Below, one piece after another: positions 17,111-25,833 of a stretch of DNA of 64,000 nt. This DNA comes from Corynebacterium hansenii. GTDB lineage: Bacteria > Actinomycetota > Actinomycetes > Mycobacteriales > Mycobacteriaceae. Position 1 is the first letter of the stretch, and each line of letters starts with the position of its first letter. The notes beneath the pieces were generated by a model. That model was not told where the DNA came from. It ran no database searches and worked only from the letters and a program-made list of their open reading frames with translations. Location of the stretch: positions 2,480,001 through 2,544,000 of the forward strand of contig NZ_CP047211.1 of NCBI RefSeq assembly GCF_030408795.1, read 5' to 3'. The position numbers were made by a program, and so were the translations under genes.

Positions 17111-17785
17111 ATGAGGGTTTCGAGTGACCGGATTGGAACGCGGGAGGGGACGAAAACCCGGGAAAGCTCCGGCGCCTCGAGGGCGGCGTTCGGGGGCTCG
17201 GCGTGGGCGCGGAAGTTCCCGCCACGCAGGCGCCGGCGGGCGATCGCACTGGCGCTGGCACTGCTCGCGGCGGCGATCGCCGTGCGGGACCTGGCCGCGC
17301 CCGACGCCGGAACCGTGCCGGCCGTAGTCGCGGCGAAGGACGTCGAGGCCGGAGCACCGCTGACGGAGACCGACGTGGAAGTGGCGGCGATACCCGCCGA
17401 GCTGCTCCCCGATCGGGCGATAGCCGACGTCGGCGACGTCATCGGTTCGGCTCCGGCCGGGCCCTTGGCCCGCGGGGAGATCCTCACCGAACCCCGCTTC
17501 GCCGGCATGGCTCTGGCGGAGGCGCTGACCGGCATGGACGACGCGCGCATCGTCGCCGTATCCCCGCGGGATTCCGGGCTGACGCAGATGCTGCGCACGG
17601 GCGACGTCGTGGACGTGCTCGCGCCGGGGCCGGAGGCCGGGTCGGCCCGGCCCGTGGCCAACGGGGCGCGGGTGGTGCTCGCCGACGACGACGGCGTGGT
17701 GCTGCTCGCCCTGCCGCCGGGAGCGGCGGCGACCGTCGCATCCGCGGGCCTCGACCTCCCGCTGACGCTCGTGCTGTCCAGGTGA
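17111..17785 (+). CDS. SAF-domain membrane-anchored protein
   Basis: A 224-residue protein. A basic cytoplasmic N-terminus (about 45 residues) is followed by one hydrophobic helix (AIALALALLAAAIAVRDL, about 44-62) and a SAF fold: VPAVVAAKDVEAGAPLTETDVEV and GPLARGEILTEPRFA. SAF domains occur in CpaB/RcpC pilus proteins, but no tad pilus genes are near, so a pilus role is not supported. The end (VVLLALPPGAAATVASAGLDLPLTLVL) also resembles RcpC. The ATG is preceded by GGGGGA at good spacing. The same kind of gene accompanies fthC and mscL in other corynebacteria. Confidence 0.7.
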   Translation: MRVSSDRIGTREGTKTRESSGASRAAFGGSAWARKFPPRRRRRAIALALALLAAAIAVRDLAAPDAGTVPAVVAAKDVEAGAPLTETDVEVAAIPAELLPDRAIADVGDVIGSAPAGPLARGEILTEPRFAGMALAEALTGMDDARIVAVSPRDSGLTQMLRTGDVVDVLAPGPEAGSARPVANGARVVLADDDGVVLLALPPGAAATVASAGLDLPLTLVLSR

Positions 17786-18143
17786 CTCGCGCGAACGACG
17801 ACGGCCAATACACGAACCGCACACCGGTGCCCGGATGACCGCGTACGGACGATTTCCCACACGCCGTTACATGTATGAATGAAGCGCCAAGCCTTATGAC
17901 ATGCGCAGATACTCGACAGTAAACGGGCATTATCCAATTCAATCAGGCATTTCGGAAATGCGGGGAAGCGACGGAAATGCGGGCCGCCGAGGGCCGCAAA
18001 CGCCCAGGAGGAATCTCCGAAAACACTGGTGGCGCCAACCGATTCAACCGGGGGGTATGCGACGCTCACCCCTCCTCGGTGCACGTCCGGTGATGACCGA
18101 TTACTTTGGAATCGTCAGGCTTCCGCTACGAAGGGAAACAATC
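17786..18143 (+). other. 358-bp intergenic region before mscL, possible structured leader
   Basis: No gene. The composition is more AT-rich than its surroundings. Several short self-complementary elements follow each other: GGAG-GAAT-CTCC near 18008, the palindrome TGGCGCCA near 18031, and GGGG...CCCC arms at about 18050-18080. This resembles a structured 5' leader of mscL; I cannot assign a riboswitch class. Confidence 0.35.
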
Positions 18144-18608
18144 ATGCTTGCGGGATTCAAGGAATTCATCATGCGCGGCAACGTCATCGACCTCGCGGTC
18201 GGCGTCGTCATCGGTTCCGCGTTCACGTCCATCGTCACCGCCTTCACCGAGAATCTTCTTCAACCCCTGATCAACGCCGTCGGCGGCACGGACGCCGCGG
18301 ACGGCCTCGGCTTCCGCATCCTGTCCGCCAAGGAAAACACCTTCCTGGACTTCGGCTCCGTCATTTCGGCGGCAATCAACTTCCTGCTCGTCGCCGCCGT
18401 CGTGTACTTCGTCATCGTCGCCCCGATGAACAAGTTCAACAAGATGCGCGAGGCCAAGCTGGAGACCACGGCCGAGGAAGAGGTCACCGAGGCCGACCTG
18501 CTCACCGAGATCCGCGACCTGCTGGCCCGCCAGACCGGCACCCCGGACGCCCAACTGAACAAGAACATCGACGGAGACGTGAGCGACGGCGGCGCGCACC
18601 GGGCATAG
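18144..18608 (+). CDS. mscL: Large-conductance mechanosensitive channel
   Basis: A 154-residue homopentameric channel that opens under membrane tension to release solutes on hypo-osmotic shock. Seen: the N-terminal amphipathic segment and TM1 (MLAGFKEFIMRGNVIDLAVG then VVIGSAF), and TM2 (FLLVAAVVYFVIVAPMNKF). The cytoplasmic C-terminal helix (about 115-135, EEVTEADLLTEIRDLLARQ) is present and followed by a short hydrophilic tail. The ATG at 18144 has AAGGGA upstream; the frame remains open 240 nt further upstream but without homology. It works opposite to the two BCCT carriers in osmoadaptation. Confidence 0.95.
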   Translation: MLAGFKEFIMRGNVIDLAVGVVIGSAFTSIVTAFTENLLQPLINAVGGTDAADGLGFRILSAKENTFLDFGSVISAAINFLLVAAVVYFVIVAPMNKFNKMREAKLETTAEEEVTEADLLTEIRDLLARQTGTPDAQLNKNIDGDVSDGGAHRA

Positions 18609-18662
18609 GGCGCGCAGACTCCCTCCGCTCCCTCCGACTCCCCGCGGACCCGTGAAACGGGC

Positions 18663-18944
18663 TCAGCCCCAATGCGGCGGCATCTCGCCGCGCCAGAACC
18701 CCTCATCGAAACCCCGGACATCATCCGGGGACTCCGGTGGGGGGTTCCCGCTTTCCGGCTTCGACTTCTTGCGGGTGAACGCCGCAGGAGGGGCGCCGGC
18801 CCTGCGCCGGGGACGGCGGCGTCGTGAAGCACCGCCATCCTTGCGGTTCGCGGCCTCCCCCGAATCCGGCTCCCCCGAATCCGCCGGCTCCCCCGAACCT
18901 CCGGGCTCCCCCGGCCCGGAAGCATTCCCCCCGGCGGCGGTCAC
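18663..18944 (-). CDS. Small hydrophilic protein, unknown function
   Basis: A 93-residue protein with no recognised domain. The first half is Gly/Ser/Glu/Pro low complexity (GEPGGSGEPADSGEPDSGE), then a basic stretch ([10 protein letters not shown]), then a C-terminus FDEGFWRGEMPPHWG that looks conserved-type (aromatic, acidic and ending PPHWG). GTG 18944 overlaps the mog stop as GTGA, which supports a real, coupled gene; a GTG at 18953 is an alternative. It would be the last gene of the mprA-mprB-htrA-mog block. Confidence 0.6.
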   Translation of the reverse strand: MTAAGGNASGPGEPGGSGEPADSGEPDSGEAANRKDGGASRRRRPRRRAGAPPAAFTRKKSKPESGNPPPESPDDVRGFDEGFWRGEMPPHWG

Positions 18945-19522
18945 ACCCGCCACCGGCCCAGATCTTCGATGACGTGCGACACCAGCGGGCCCAACGTGGC
19001 CATGCCGTCGCGCACCGCGGCGCGGCTGTCGGCGAGGTTGACCACCACGGTCGAACCGGACACGCCGGCCAACCCACGGGACAGGCCCGCCTCCGTCGAA
19101 CCGGCGGCGAGACCCGACGCGCGCAGCGCCTGCTCGATGCCGCTGAGACGGCGATCCAGGACCTTGCGCGTCGCCTCCGGGACCAGGTCGCGCGGGCCGA
19201 CTCCCACGCCACCGACCGTGACCACCAGATCCGCGCCGCCGACGACGGCGGTCTCCAGCGCCATGCGCACCTCGCGCTTCTCCGACGGGGACGTGACCAC
19301 CGCGTCGACGCGGTAACCGTCCTCCTCGAGCAGCTCCACCATCAACTCGCCGGTGCGCTCGTCATCCGACGCGCGATCGCCGACCAGCACCACCAGCGCA
19401 CGGCGCGTCTGCGCCGCCGCCGCGATCTCCCGCTCGATGGCCTCGAGATTGTCGTCATCCGGCTCGAGATCGGATTCCAGGCCCTCACCGTCGAAGCGTC
19501 CGGCGCCGTCCAAATCACCCAT
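18941..19522 (-). CDS. mog: MogA/MoaB-type molybdopterin-binding protein
   Basis: A 193-residue MoCF-fold protein. The core starts at about residue 38 (RRALVVLVGDRASDDERTGE) and contains VVTVGGVGVGPRDLVPEATR, corresponding to the MoaB/Mog TGGTGxxxRDxTPEA motif but with VGGVGVGPRD in place of TGGTG. The role in molybdopterin adenylylation is therefore uncertain. In M. tuberculosis the corresponding gene moaB2 also lies directly after mprAB-pepD. The N-terminal 35 residues are acidic. The ATG at 19522 follows the htrA stop by 73 nt. Confidence 0.82.
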   Translation of the reverse strand: MGDLDGAGRFDGEGLESDLEPDDDNLEAIEREIAAAAQTRRALVVLVGDRASDDERTGELMVELLEEDGYRVDAVVTSPSEKREVRMALETAVVGGADLVVTVGGVGVGPRDLVPEATRKVLDRRLSGIEQALRASGLAAGSTEAGLSRGLAGVSGSTVVVNLADSRAAVRDGMATLGPLVSHVIEDLGRWRV

Positions 19523-19595
19523 GTCGCATTCCTTGTCGCATATCAGTCGCCAAACGGTCGCGGATCATCCGCGAGGACGCCGGATCATCCCGGCA

Positions 19596-21044
19596 TCACT
19601 CCGGGGCCGCCTCCAACGTGACGTCGACCGTGCGCTCTCCGCGCCCGTCTTCGTCCGTCACGGTCAGTTTGACAGTATCCCCGACCGCACGCGACCGGAT
19701 CGCGGCAATCAGGGCGACACCGGAGTCGACCCTGCGATCATCCACTTTCACGATCAAATCCCCGGGCCGCAAGCCCCCTCGCTCCGCCGCACCCCCGGGC
19801 GTGACGTCGCCGACCAACGCACCGGGCAGCTGGGAGCGGGTGTCGATCGAGGCGTTGATGGCCGGCATCTTCACCGAACCGTCCTTGATGAGCGCGTCCG
19901 CGATGCGGCGGGCCTGGTTCACCGGGATGGCGAAACCGAGGCCGATGTTGCCGGCCTTCTCGCCGCCGGTGTTCGAGGCGATGACGCTGGGCACGCCGAT
20001 GAGATTGCCGTCCAGGTCCACCAGGGCACCGCCCGAGTTGCCGGGGTTGATGGCCGCGTCGGTCTGGATGGCGTCGAGGACCGTGGACTCGCCGCCCGCC
20101 GACGACACGCCCACCGGGCGGTTGATCGCGGAGACGATGCCGGAGGTCACCGTCGACGCCAGGCCAAGGGGCGAACCGACGGCGACGACTTGCTGGCCGA
20201 CGGACACCTTCGACGAGTCGCCGAGGGTGATCGGGCGCAGATCGTTGACGTCCTTGATGCGGATCACCGCGATGTCGCTGGGGCGGTGGCCGGCCACGTA
20301 CTCGGCGGCGTGCGTGGTGCCGTTGTTGAGCACCACGGTCATGCGGGCGCCCGGCTCCTCGGCGCCGGCGACGACGTGCTGGTTGGTCAGCACGAGACCA
20401 TCGGAGGACAGCACCGAGCCCGACCCGGACGCCGTGCCGCGTTCCGTGGCCACCTGGATGGACACGACGCTGTCGAGTGCGGCCTGCGCCGCGGCCTCGA
20501 TCGAGCCCTTCGGCGCCGGCTCGGAGCGGGCGTTCCCGGGCCGATCCAGCGCGTTGGTCACGTTCGATCCACCCGGGGAGCCCACGGCCCCGCTGGTGAT
20601 GATCGCCGCTGTGGCGCCGCCGACCGCTGCTGAACCGAGCATGAGGGCCGCGATGCCGAGGGCCCCGATGCTCTTGGCCTTCTTCGCGCGGCCGTTCCCG
20701 CCGTCGTCGCCCGGCCCGCCGTCACCGGTGGCCGGGGCCTGCCCGAAGGAGTCGGCGCCGGACCCGGGTCCGCCCGCCGGAGAGCCGTACGGGGAGGAGT
20801 CGTGCGGGGAAGAGTCATGGCCGGCTCCGTAGCGCTGGCCCGCTCCGTGGCCCCCGGTTCCGCCGGCGCCGTACGGGCCGGCGCCGGTGCCGCCCGCTCC
20901 CTGCGCCCCGAATCCCGCGGTGGGCTGGGCGCCCCACCCCGGGTCGCCGCCGTGGGACTCCGATGCGGACGCGTGCCGTTCAAAACCCCCGGGGCGGCCG
21001 TTGTCGCCGGCCCCATTGCTCCATCGGGATTGGTCGTTAGTCAT
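19596..21044 (-). CDS. htrA: Membrane-anchored HtrA-type serine protease (PepD-like)
   Basis: A 482-residue DegP/HtrA protease for envelope protein quality control. A Gly/His/Ser-rich cytoplasmic N-terminus of about 115 residues is followed by one helix (SIGALGIAALMLGSAAVGGATAAII), then the trypsin-like domain with catalytic His (LTNQHVV), Asp (HRPSDIAVIRI) and Ser (NPGNSGGALVDL), then a C-terminal PDZ domain (LPGALVGDVTPGGAAERGGL, DLIVKVDDRRV). In mycobacteria PepD is under MprAB control and modulates that system; the adjacency suggests the same. ATG 21044 is chosen; an in-frame ATG at 21056 is possible. Confidence 0.93.
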   Translation of the reverse strand: MTNDQSRWSNGAGDNGRPGGFERHASASESHGGDPGWGAQPTAGFGAQGAGGTGAGPYGAGGTGGHGAGQRYGAGHDSSPHDSSPYGSPAGGPGSGADSFGQAPATGDGGPGDDGGNGRAKKAKSIGALGIAALMLGSAAVGGATAAIITSGAVGSPGGSNVTNALDRPGNARSEPAPKGSIEAAAQAALDSVVSIQVATERGTASGSGSVLSSDGLVLTNQHVVAGAEEPGARMTVVLNNGTTHAAEYVAGHRPSDIAVIRIKDVNDLRPITLGDSSKVSVGQQVVAVGSPLGLASTVTSGIVSAINRPVGVSSAGGESTVLDAIQTDAAINPGNSGGALVDLDGNLIGVPSVIASNTGGEKAGNIGLGFAIPVNQARRIADALIKDGSVKMPAINASIDTRSQLPGALVGDVTPGGAAERGGLRPGDLIVKVDDRRVDSGVALIAAIRSRAVGDTVKLTVTDEDGRGERTVDVTLEAAPE

Positions 21045-21154
21045 GCGGACAACCATGCCTTTTCGATCTGACAGGACACTGAGAGCCTACTGCGTGGCGT
21101 CGATGAAGTTGACCACATCGGTGGACAACTTTTTCCAATGGGAGCCTATGGCCC

Positions 21155-22804
21155 TCACTCGACGGCCGGCTCCCCATTTCGGGTGGCCGATCCGGGCAGC
21201 CGGACGCGCATCAGGGCGCCGCCGTCATCGGAATCCTCCACCGCGATGGTGCCGCCGTGGCGGGCGATGACCTGCTTGACGATGGCCAGGCCCAGACCGG
21301 AACCCGGCATCGACCGGGACTGGATGGCCCGGTAGAAGCGGTCGAACACCTTGGCGCGCTCGTCCTCGGGGATGCCGGGGCCGGAATCCGCGACGGTGAG
21401 CTCGACCAGATCGTCACCGACCGGGCGCAGTTCGATGCGCACCGTGCCGTCCTCCGGGGACCACTTCGCGGCATTGTCCATGAGGTTGAGCACCGCGCGC
21501 CCCAGCGCCGCGGGATCGCCGAACAGGAACCACGGGTTGAGTTTCAGAATGAACGTCACGTCCGGGCGGCGCCTCTCGACGCGCTCGAGGGAAGTCTCGA
21601 TGACGTCCACGACGTCGACCTCCTCGATCACCTGCTGCGGGCCATCCTCGCGGGCGAGGTCGACGAGGTCGCCGACGAGGGTCGACAGCTCCTCGATCTG
21701 GGCGATGACGTCCGACTCCAGTTCCTCGCGGTCCTTCGCCGAAATCGCCGCGCCGGAACGCGACGCCATCATCAGCAACTCCACGTTCGTGCGCAGCGAC
21801 GTCAACGGCGTCTTCAACTCGTGGCCGGCGTCGGCGACGAGCTCCGCCTGTTTGATCCGCGACGCCTGCAGCGCCGCGAGCATCTCGTTGAACGACCGCG
21901 TGAACCGCGCCAGCTCATCCTGCCCGTGCACGGGGATGGGCCGCAGTTCATCGGTCTCGGCAATCCGATCGGCCGCCCGCCGCAGCCGCGCCACCTGGCG
22001 CAGGCCGGCCGTGGCCACGGTGATGCCCGCCGCCGCGGCGAAGAACACGCCGATCGCGGAGATCACGAACAGCACGCCGCCCAGCGACCGCAGCACGGTG
22101 TTGGTGGACTCGAGGCTGTTCGCCAGCACCAGCGTCGCACCCGACGGATCGTGGATCGCGTAGATCCGCTTGTTGCTGAACTCGTCGGTGCGCAGCGACT
22201 CGGTGCGGTTGCCGCTGATCACCGCCCACTCCGGGCCGCCGATGTTGATGGTGCCGCCGCGGCCGGTGACGCTGCCGCGGGCGAAGAACATCGCGTCGAG
22301 GTCCGGGTTGAGGATCTTCAGCGAGTCCGCGGTCACGATGGGCTCGATGGCGAACTCCGACGCGTAGGGCGAATTGAGCAGCTGCGTCGCCTGCGTCTTC
22401 AGGTTCTCGTCGACCTCGCGGTACAGGGTCGCCTGCACGGTGACGAACGCGGCGAGCGTCATCAGGCCGACCGACGCGGCCACGATCAGCGCGGTGAGCA
22501 ACGTCAGCCGCCAGCGCAGCGACATCCGGTGGCCGAAACCCGAGTTGAAGGCGCGGTCGAATTCCTCGCCGTCGATGGCGGCCGACGCGTCGCCCTTCTT
22601 CCCGCCCTTGGCCGGCTTGCCGTTCCTGCCGTTCCTGCCGCCCGGCCACGAAAAGCTCGGCCACGACGATTCCGCCCCGGCCCCCGCCGTCTCCCCGGCG
22701 CCCGGCGTGGGCGACGCGTGGGCGCCCTCGGGGGCGCGGTCGGCGTCGTGAAGCGGATCCGCGGGCGCGGCATCCCGGGCGCCGCGGGAACGGCGCAGAA
22801 TCAC
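21155..22804 (-). CDS. mprB: Sensor histidine kinase MprB
   Basis: A 549-residue membrane kinase. A long basic/Gly-rich N-terminus (about 90 residues) precedes TM1 ([21 protein letters not shown]), an extracytoplasmic sensor of about 140 residues, TM2 ([20 protein letters not shown]), HAMP, the phospho-acceptor block [20 protein letters not shown], and the ATPase boxes ([43 protein letters not shown]). MprB responds to envelope stress in mycobacteria. Its ATG overlaps the mprA stop by 4 nt (ATGA), so the two are translationally coupled. Confidence 0.93.
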   Translation of the reverse strand: MILRRSRGARDAAPADPLHDADRAPEGAHASPTPGAGETAGAGAESSWPSFSWPGGRNGRNGKPAKGGKKGDASAAIDGEEFDRAFNSGFGHRMSLRWRLTLLTALIVAASVGLMTLAAFVTVQATLYREVDENLKTQATQLLNSPYASEFAIEPIVTADSLKILNPDLDAMFFARGSVTGRGGTINIGGPEWAVISGNRTESLRTDEFSNKRIYAIHDPSGATLVLANSLESTNTVLRSLGGVLFVISAIGVFFAAAAGITVATAGLRQVARLRRAADRIAETDELRPIPVHGQDELARFTRSFNEMLAALQASRIKQAELVADAGHELKTPLTSLRTNVELLMMASRSGAAISAKDREELESDVIAQIEELSTLVGDLVDLAREDGPQQVIEEVDVVDVIETSLERVERRRPDVTFILKLNPWFLFGDPAALGRAVLNLMDNAAKWSPEDGTVRIELRPVGDDLVELTVADSGPGIPEDERAKVFDRFYRAIQSRSMPGSGLGLAIVKQVIARHGGTIAVEDSDDGGALMRVRLPGSATRNGEPAVE

Positions 22805-23493
22805 GGCGCGGTCTCCCGCAGGACGTAGCCGACGCCGCGGACGGTGTGGATCAAACGCGACTCGCCCTCCGCCTCCGTCTTACGGCGCAGGTACCCGATG
22901 TACACCTCCAGAGCATTGCCGGAGGTCGGGAAGTCGTAGCCCCACACGTCCTCGAGAATGGAGGTGCGCGACAGCACGCGCCGCGGGTTGTTCATCAGCA
23001 GCTCGAGCAGCGCGAACTCCGTGCGGGTCAGGCTGATGGCGCGGTCACCTCGGAACACCTCGCGGGTGTCGGGGTCGAGGCTGAGATCCTCGAACTTCAG
23101 GGCGACCGGATCCTGCGTCGTGGTGGGCTCCAGCGCGGCGCGGCGCAGCAGGGAACGCACGCGGGCCAGCAGCTCCTCCAGCGCGAAGGGCTTGGGCAGG
23201 TAATCGTCGGCGCCCGCGTCGAGGCCGGACACGCGCTCGGACACGGAGTCGCGGGCGGTGAGCATCAGCACCGGCAGGTCATCGCCCTCGCTGCGCAGGC
23301 GGCGGCACACGTCGAGGCCGTCGAGCTTGGGCATCATCACGTCGAGGATCGCCAGGTCGGGCCGGTCCGACGAGATCTTCGCCAGCGCCTGCTCGCCATC
23401 CTCGGCCAGATCCACCGTGTACCCGTTGAACGTCAGCGACCTCCGCAGCGATTCGCGCACGGCCTGGTCGTCGTCAACCACCAAAATCTTCAT
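22801..23493 (-). CDS. mprA: Response regulator MprA
   Basis: A 230-residue OmpR/PhoB-type regulator. The receiver domain has the acidic pocket ([16 protein letters not shown]), phospho-acceptor Asp ([16 protein letters not shown]) and Lys ([13 protein letters not shown]). The winged helix contains [20 protein letters not shown] and [19 protein letters not shown]. It pairs with MprB immediately downstream. The start at 23493 is chosen because the receiver begins there; the frame is open upstream to 23589 without homology. Confidence 0.95.
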   Translation of the reverse strand: MKILVVDDDQAVRESLRRSLTFNGYTVDLAEDGEQALAKISSDRPDLAILDVMMPKLDGLDVCRRLRSEGDDLPVLMLTARDSVSERVSGLDAGADDYLPKPFALEELLARVRSLLRRAALEPTTTQDPVALKFEDLSLDPDTREVFRGDRAISLTRTEFALLELLMNNPRRVLSRTSILEDVWGYDFPTSGNALEVYIGYLRRKTEAEGESRLIHTVRGVGYVLRETAP

Positions 23494-23614
23494 GCGCCCA
23501 TTGTGCCGTGAACGTCTGAGCCGGCGCTGAGAGCAACGCCGGAAATCACCGGGGACATGCGACGGACATGCTCGGGAAGGCGCCGACAAGCCTGAACAAG
23601 CCCCCGAAAGACCG

Positions 23615-23648
23615 AAGACCCGCTCCCCCGGTGCGGGGAGCGGGTCTT
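23615..23648 (-). terminator. Strong hairpin between rpmF and mprA
   Basis: A perfect 14-bp stem (AAGACCCGCTCCCC / GGGGAGCGGGTCTT) with a 6-nt loop, 24 nt past the rpmF stop. It should end the rpmE-rpmF transcript before mprA. There is no clean T-run. Confidence 0.75.
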
Positions 23649-23671
23649 GCGGCGATGAAGCCTGCGGACGC

Positions 23672-23845
23672 CTAGAACTGCTTGACGTCGATCAGGCCGA
23701 GCTGGGCGGCCTTGACCAGGCGGCGGGGCACCATGTGCACCTGGCCGTCGATCTTGACCTCCTGGAGGGCGACATTGTCGGCCTTCCACTGGGAACGGCG
23801 GGCGCGGGTATTGGCCCGCGACATGCGGCGCTTGGGAACTGCCAT
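23672..23845 (-). CDS. rpmF: 50S ribosomal protein L32 (Cys-free form)
   Basis: A 57-residue L32 ([20 protein letters not shown] start; ends LGLIDVKQF). The usual zinc-ribbon cysteines are all missing, so this is the zinc-independent form. AGGAGGG lies upstream of the ATG. It directly follows rpmE on the minus strand and ends at the strong hairpin. In M. tuberculosis rpmF also precedes mprA. Confidence 0.92.
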   Translation of the reverse strand: MAVPKRRMSRANTRARRSQWKADNVALQEVKIDGQVHMVPRRLVKAAQLGLIDVKQF

Positions 23846-23863
23846 TTGGGTTTACCCTCCTTC

Positions 23864-24133
23864 TTAGTTCTTCTTGGAACGGCGCGGAACGCGGTTGCCG
23901 TAACGGCGCTGGAACTTCTCGACGCGGCCGGCGGTGTCCATGACACGCTGGGCGCCGGTCCAGAACGGGTGCGACTCGGAGGTCACGTCGACGACGATGA
24001 GCGGGTACTCATTGCCGTCCTCCCACTGGACGGTGCGGCCGGAAGTGGCGGTGGAACGGGTCAGGAACTGAGTGCCCGTGCCCGCATCCTGGAAGACCAC
24101 CGGGTGGTAGTCGGGGTGGATGTCCTTCTTCAT
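23864..24133 (-). CDS. rpmE2: 50S ribosomal protein L31 type B
   Basis: An 89-residue L31 with the type B insertion ([20 protein letters not shown], then [22 protein letters not shown]). It lacks the CxxC zinc motif of type A. Type B L31 is commonly induced at low zinc by loss of Zur repression; no clear Zur box is visible upstream. It is divergent from the rpmB-rpmG-rpsN-rpsR operon and 18 nt ahead of rpmF. Confidence 0.93.
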   Translation of the reverse strand: MKKDIHPDYHPVVFQDAGTGTQFLTRSTATSGRTVQWEDGNEYPLIVVDVTSESHPFWTGAQRVMDTAGRVEKFQRRYGNRVPRRSKKN

Positions 24134-24647
24134 GCTTTCGATTCCCTCAGGATTGAACTACGGGTCGCTTCCGGGCGGCGTGGGCGGATTTTCGCTTCAC
24201 GACGTATGATTCGCCGTGGAACGTGGATCGCGCCGGAGCCCGGATCGTGCCCGAGTTGGGTTCGTATGCGTGCAACATCGCCGCTGAATCGGCGATGAAC
24301 CTCTAGCACCCTACACCCGCGGCCGCCCATAAGGAAAAACGCGTGGGCCGGGGCCGGCGCCGCACCCGCGGCAAATGTGCGCGCTCCCAGGCGATTAGGA
24401 ATCCGGCGGGGGCGGCCTGTAGGGTAAACTCTCGCTGTTGTCTGTTTATTCGTTTGACGCCCAGTGCCCTGGCACGACGGCGCCCCGGAACAGAAGAGCA
24501 CTCCCCCTCCGAGCACCTGAGCAGTGTTCACGCACGTACCGCCCGGCAGATCCGCCGGCACCACGAGCAGGAGGGGAAGCGGCGATTCTGGACCGGTGCG
24601 GCGCCTCGGAGCCGGCTGATGGGCGGCCAGGAAGCAAAGGAAAGCCC
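24134..24647. promoter_or_regulatory. 514-bp divergent control region between rpmE2 and rpmB
   Basis: No gene. It holds a perfect inverted repeat CATCGCCG-N6-CGGCGATG (24276-24297), which may be an operator or a small hairpin, and promoter-like stretches such as TAGGGTAAACT near 24421. A one-mismatch variant of the dispersed word (GCTTCACGACG) is near 24195. I find no AT-rich palindrome of the usual Zur type. Confidence 0.45.
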
Positions 24648-24884
24648 ATGTCGGCGATTTGCCAGGTCACGGGACGGAAGCCGAGCTTCGGCAAGACCGT
24701 CTCCCACTCGCACCGGCGCACCTCACGCCGTTGGAACCCCAACGTGCAGCGCAAGAAGTTCTACCTCGCCTCCGAGGGGCGCACCATCACCCTGACGGTG
24801 TCCCCGAAGGGTCTCAAGACCATCGACAAGCTCGGGATCGAGGCCGTCGTGGCCCAGATCCGCGCCCGTGGGGAGAAGATCTAA
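24648..24884 (+). CDS. rpmB: 50S ribosomal protein L28
   Basis: A 78-residue L28 ([20 protein letters not shown]; conserved [14 protein letters not shown]). Only one cysteine is present instead of the four of the zinc-binding form, matching the mycobacterial RpmB2 type. The ATG has AAAGGAAAG upstream. First gene of rpmB-rpmG-rpsN-rpsR; its TAA is immediately followed by the rpmG ATG. Confidence 0.93.
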   Translation: MSAICQVTGRKPSFGKTVSHSHRRTSRRWNPNVQRKKFYLASEGRTITLTVSPKGLKTIDKLGIEAVVAQIRARGEKI

Positions 24885-25049
24885 ATGGCACGTAATGACA
24901 TTCGTCCCATCATCAAGCTGAAGTCGACCGCGGGTACGGGTTACACGTACGTCACGCGGAAGAACAAGCGGAACAACCCGGATCGCATCACGCTGAAGAA
25001 GTACGATCCGATCGCCCGCAAGCACGTCGAATTCCGCGAGGAGCGCTAA
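24885..25049 (+). CDS. rpmG: 50S ribosomal protein L33
   Basis: A 54-residue L33 ([20 protein letters not shown], ends [16 protein letters not shown]). It has no cysteine, so it is the zinc-independent version. It starts right after the rpmB stop, which implies translational coupling. Confidence 0.94.
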   Translation: MARNDIRPIIKLKSTAGTGYTYVTRKNKRNNPDRITLKKYDPIARKHVEFREER

Positions 25050-25052
25050 CTC

Positions 25053-25358
25053 ATGGCCAAGAAGTCCAAGATCGCCAAGAACGAGCAGCGCAAGGAGATC
25101 GTCGCCCGCTACGCCGAGCGTCGCGCTGAGCTCAAGGCCATCATCAAGTCCCCGAACACCTCCGACGAGGATCGTGCCGAGGCGCAGTACGAGCTGAACC
25201 GTCAGCCGCGCGACGCCTCCCCGGTCCGCGTCCGCAACCGTGACGCCGCCGACGGCCGCCCGCGTGGTTACCTGCGCAAGTTCGGCCTGTCCCGCGTCCG
25301 CGTCCGTGAGATGGCCCACCGTGGCGAGCTCCCGGGCGTCCGTAAGTCCAGCTGGTAA
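25053..25358 (+). CDS. rpsN: 30S ribosomal protein S14 (long, Cys-free form)
   Basis: A 101-residue S14 of the long zinc-free type ([21 protein letters not shown]-terminal [20 protein letters not shown] and LPGVRKSSW). The short form with a CxxC-x12-CxxC knuckle is absent here. Third gene of the operon, 3 nt after rpmG. Confidence 0.95.
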   Translation: MAKKSKIAKNEQRKEIVARYAERRAELKAIIKSPNTSDEDRAEAQYELNRQPRDASPVRVRNRDAADGRPRGYLRKFGLSRVRVREMAHRGELPGVRKSSW

Positions 25359-25373
25359 GAGGGAGACACTCAC

Positions 25374-25625
25374 ATGAAGCGCAACCACGGCAACAAGAAG
25401 GCGCGGATGGAGCAGTCCCGCCGCCCGAAGAAGAACCCGCTCAAGGCCGCCGGCGTTGAGAAGGTCGATTACAAGGACATCAACCTGCTGCGTCAGTTCA
25501 TCTCCGACCGGGGCAAGATCCGCTCCCGTCGCGTGACCGGCCTGACCCCCCAGCAGCAGCGCCAGGTCGCCACCGCGGTCAAGAACGCCCGCGAGATGGC
25601 CCTCCTGCCGTTCACCAGCCGCTAA
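25374..25625 (+). CDS. rpsR: 30S ribosomal protein S18
   Basis: An 83-residue S18 ([40 protein letters not shown]). It lacks the N-terminal cysteines of the zinc form. Last gene of the operon, followed by a large hairpin with a T-tract. A GAGGGAGA site precedes the ATG. Confidence 0.94.
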   Translation: MKRNHGNKKARMEQSRRPKKNPLKAAGVEKVDYKDINLLRQFISDRGKIRSRRVTGLTPQQQRQVATAVKNAREMALLPFTSR

Positions 25626-25718
25626 GTCGGCTGGTCGGCGGGAGCCGATCAATCGAACACCCGCCGCAAGGCTGATTCAAGCGCTGGCCGCATGACGATG
25701 AACATGCGATGACAGCGT

Positions 25719-25770
25719 AAACGGACCCGGTTCCGCTTCCCCCGACGGGAAGTGGCCGGGTCCGTTTTCT
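25719..25770 (+). terminator. Rho-independent terminator of the ribosomal protein operon
   Basis: A 12-bp outer stem AAACGGACCCGG / CCGGGTCCGTTT encloses a second stem (CTTCCC / GGGAAG) and ends in TTTTCT. Confidence 0.85.
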
Positions 25771-25833
25771 GATGCCCGGGCGCCCCACACAACCCATCCC
25801 CCGCCACCCCGTCCCCGCTCCCGAAAGGCTCCC

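Noticed and set aside
17111..17785. SAF-domain protein as part of a tad pilus
   Set aside because: No pilus ATPase, pilin or secretin gene is in the window.
18941..19522. Assignment of mog as a normal molybdopterin adenylyltransferase
   Set aside because: The TGGTG core motif reads VGGVG, so enzymatic function was not claimed.
24438..24647. In-frame upstream extension of rpmB (about 70 codons)
   Set aside because: No L28 homology before MSAICQVTG, and a ribosome site lies before the ATG at 24648.
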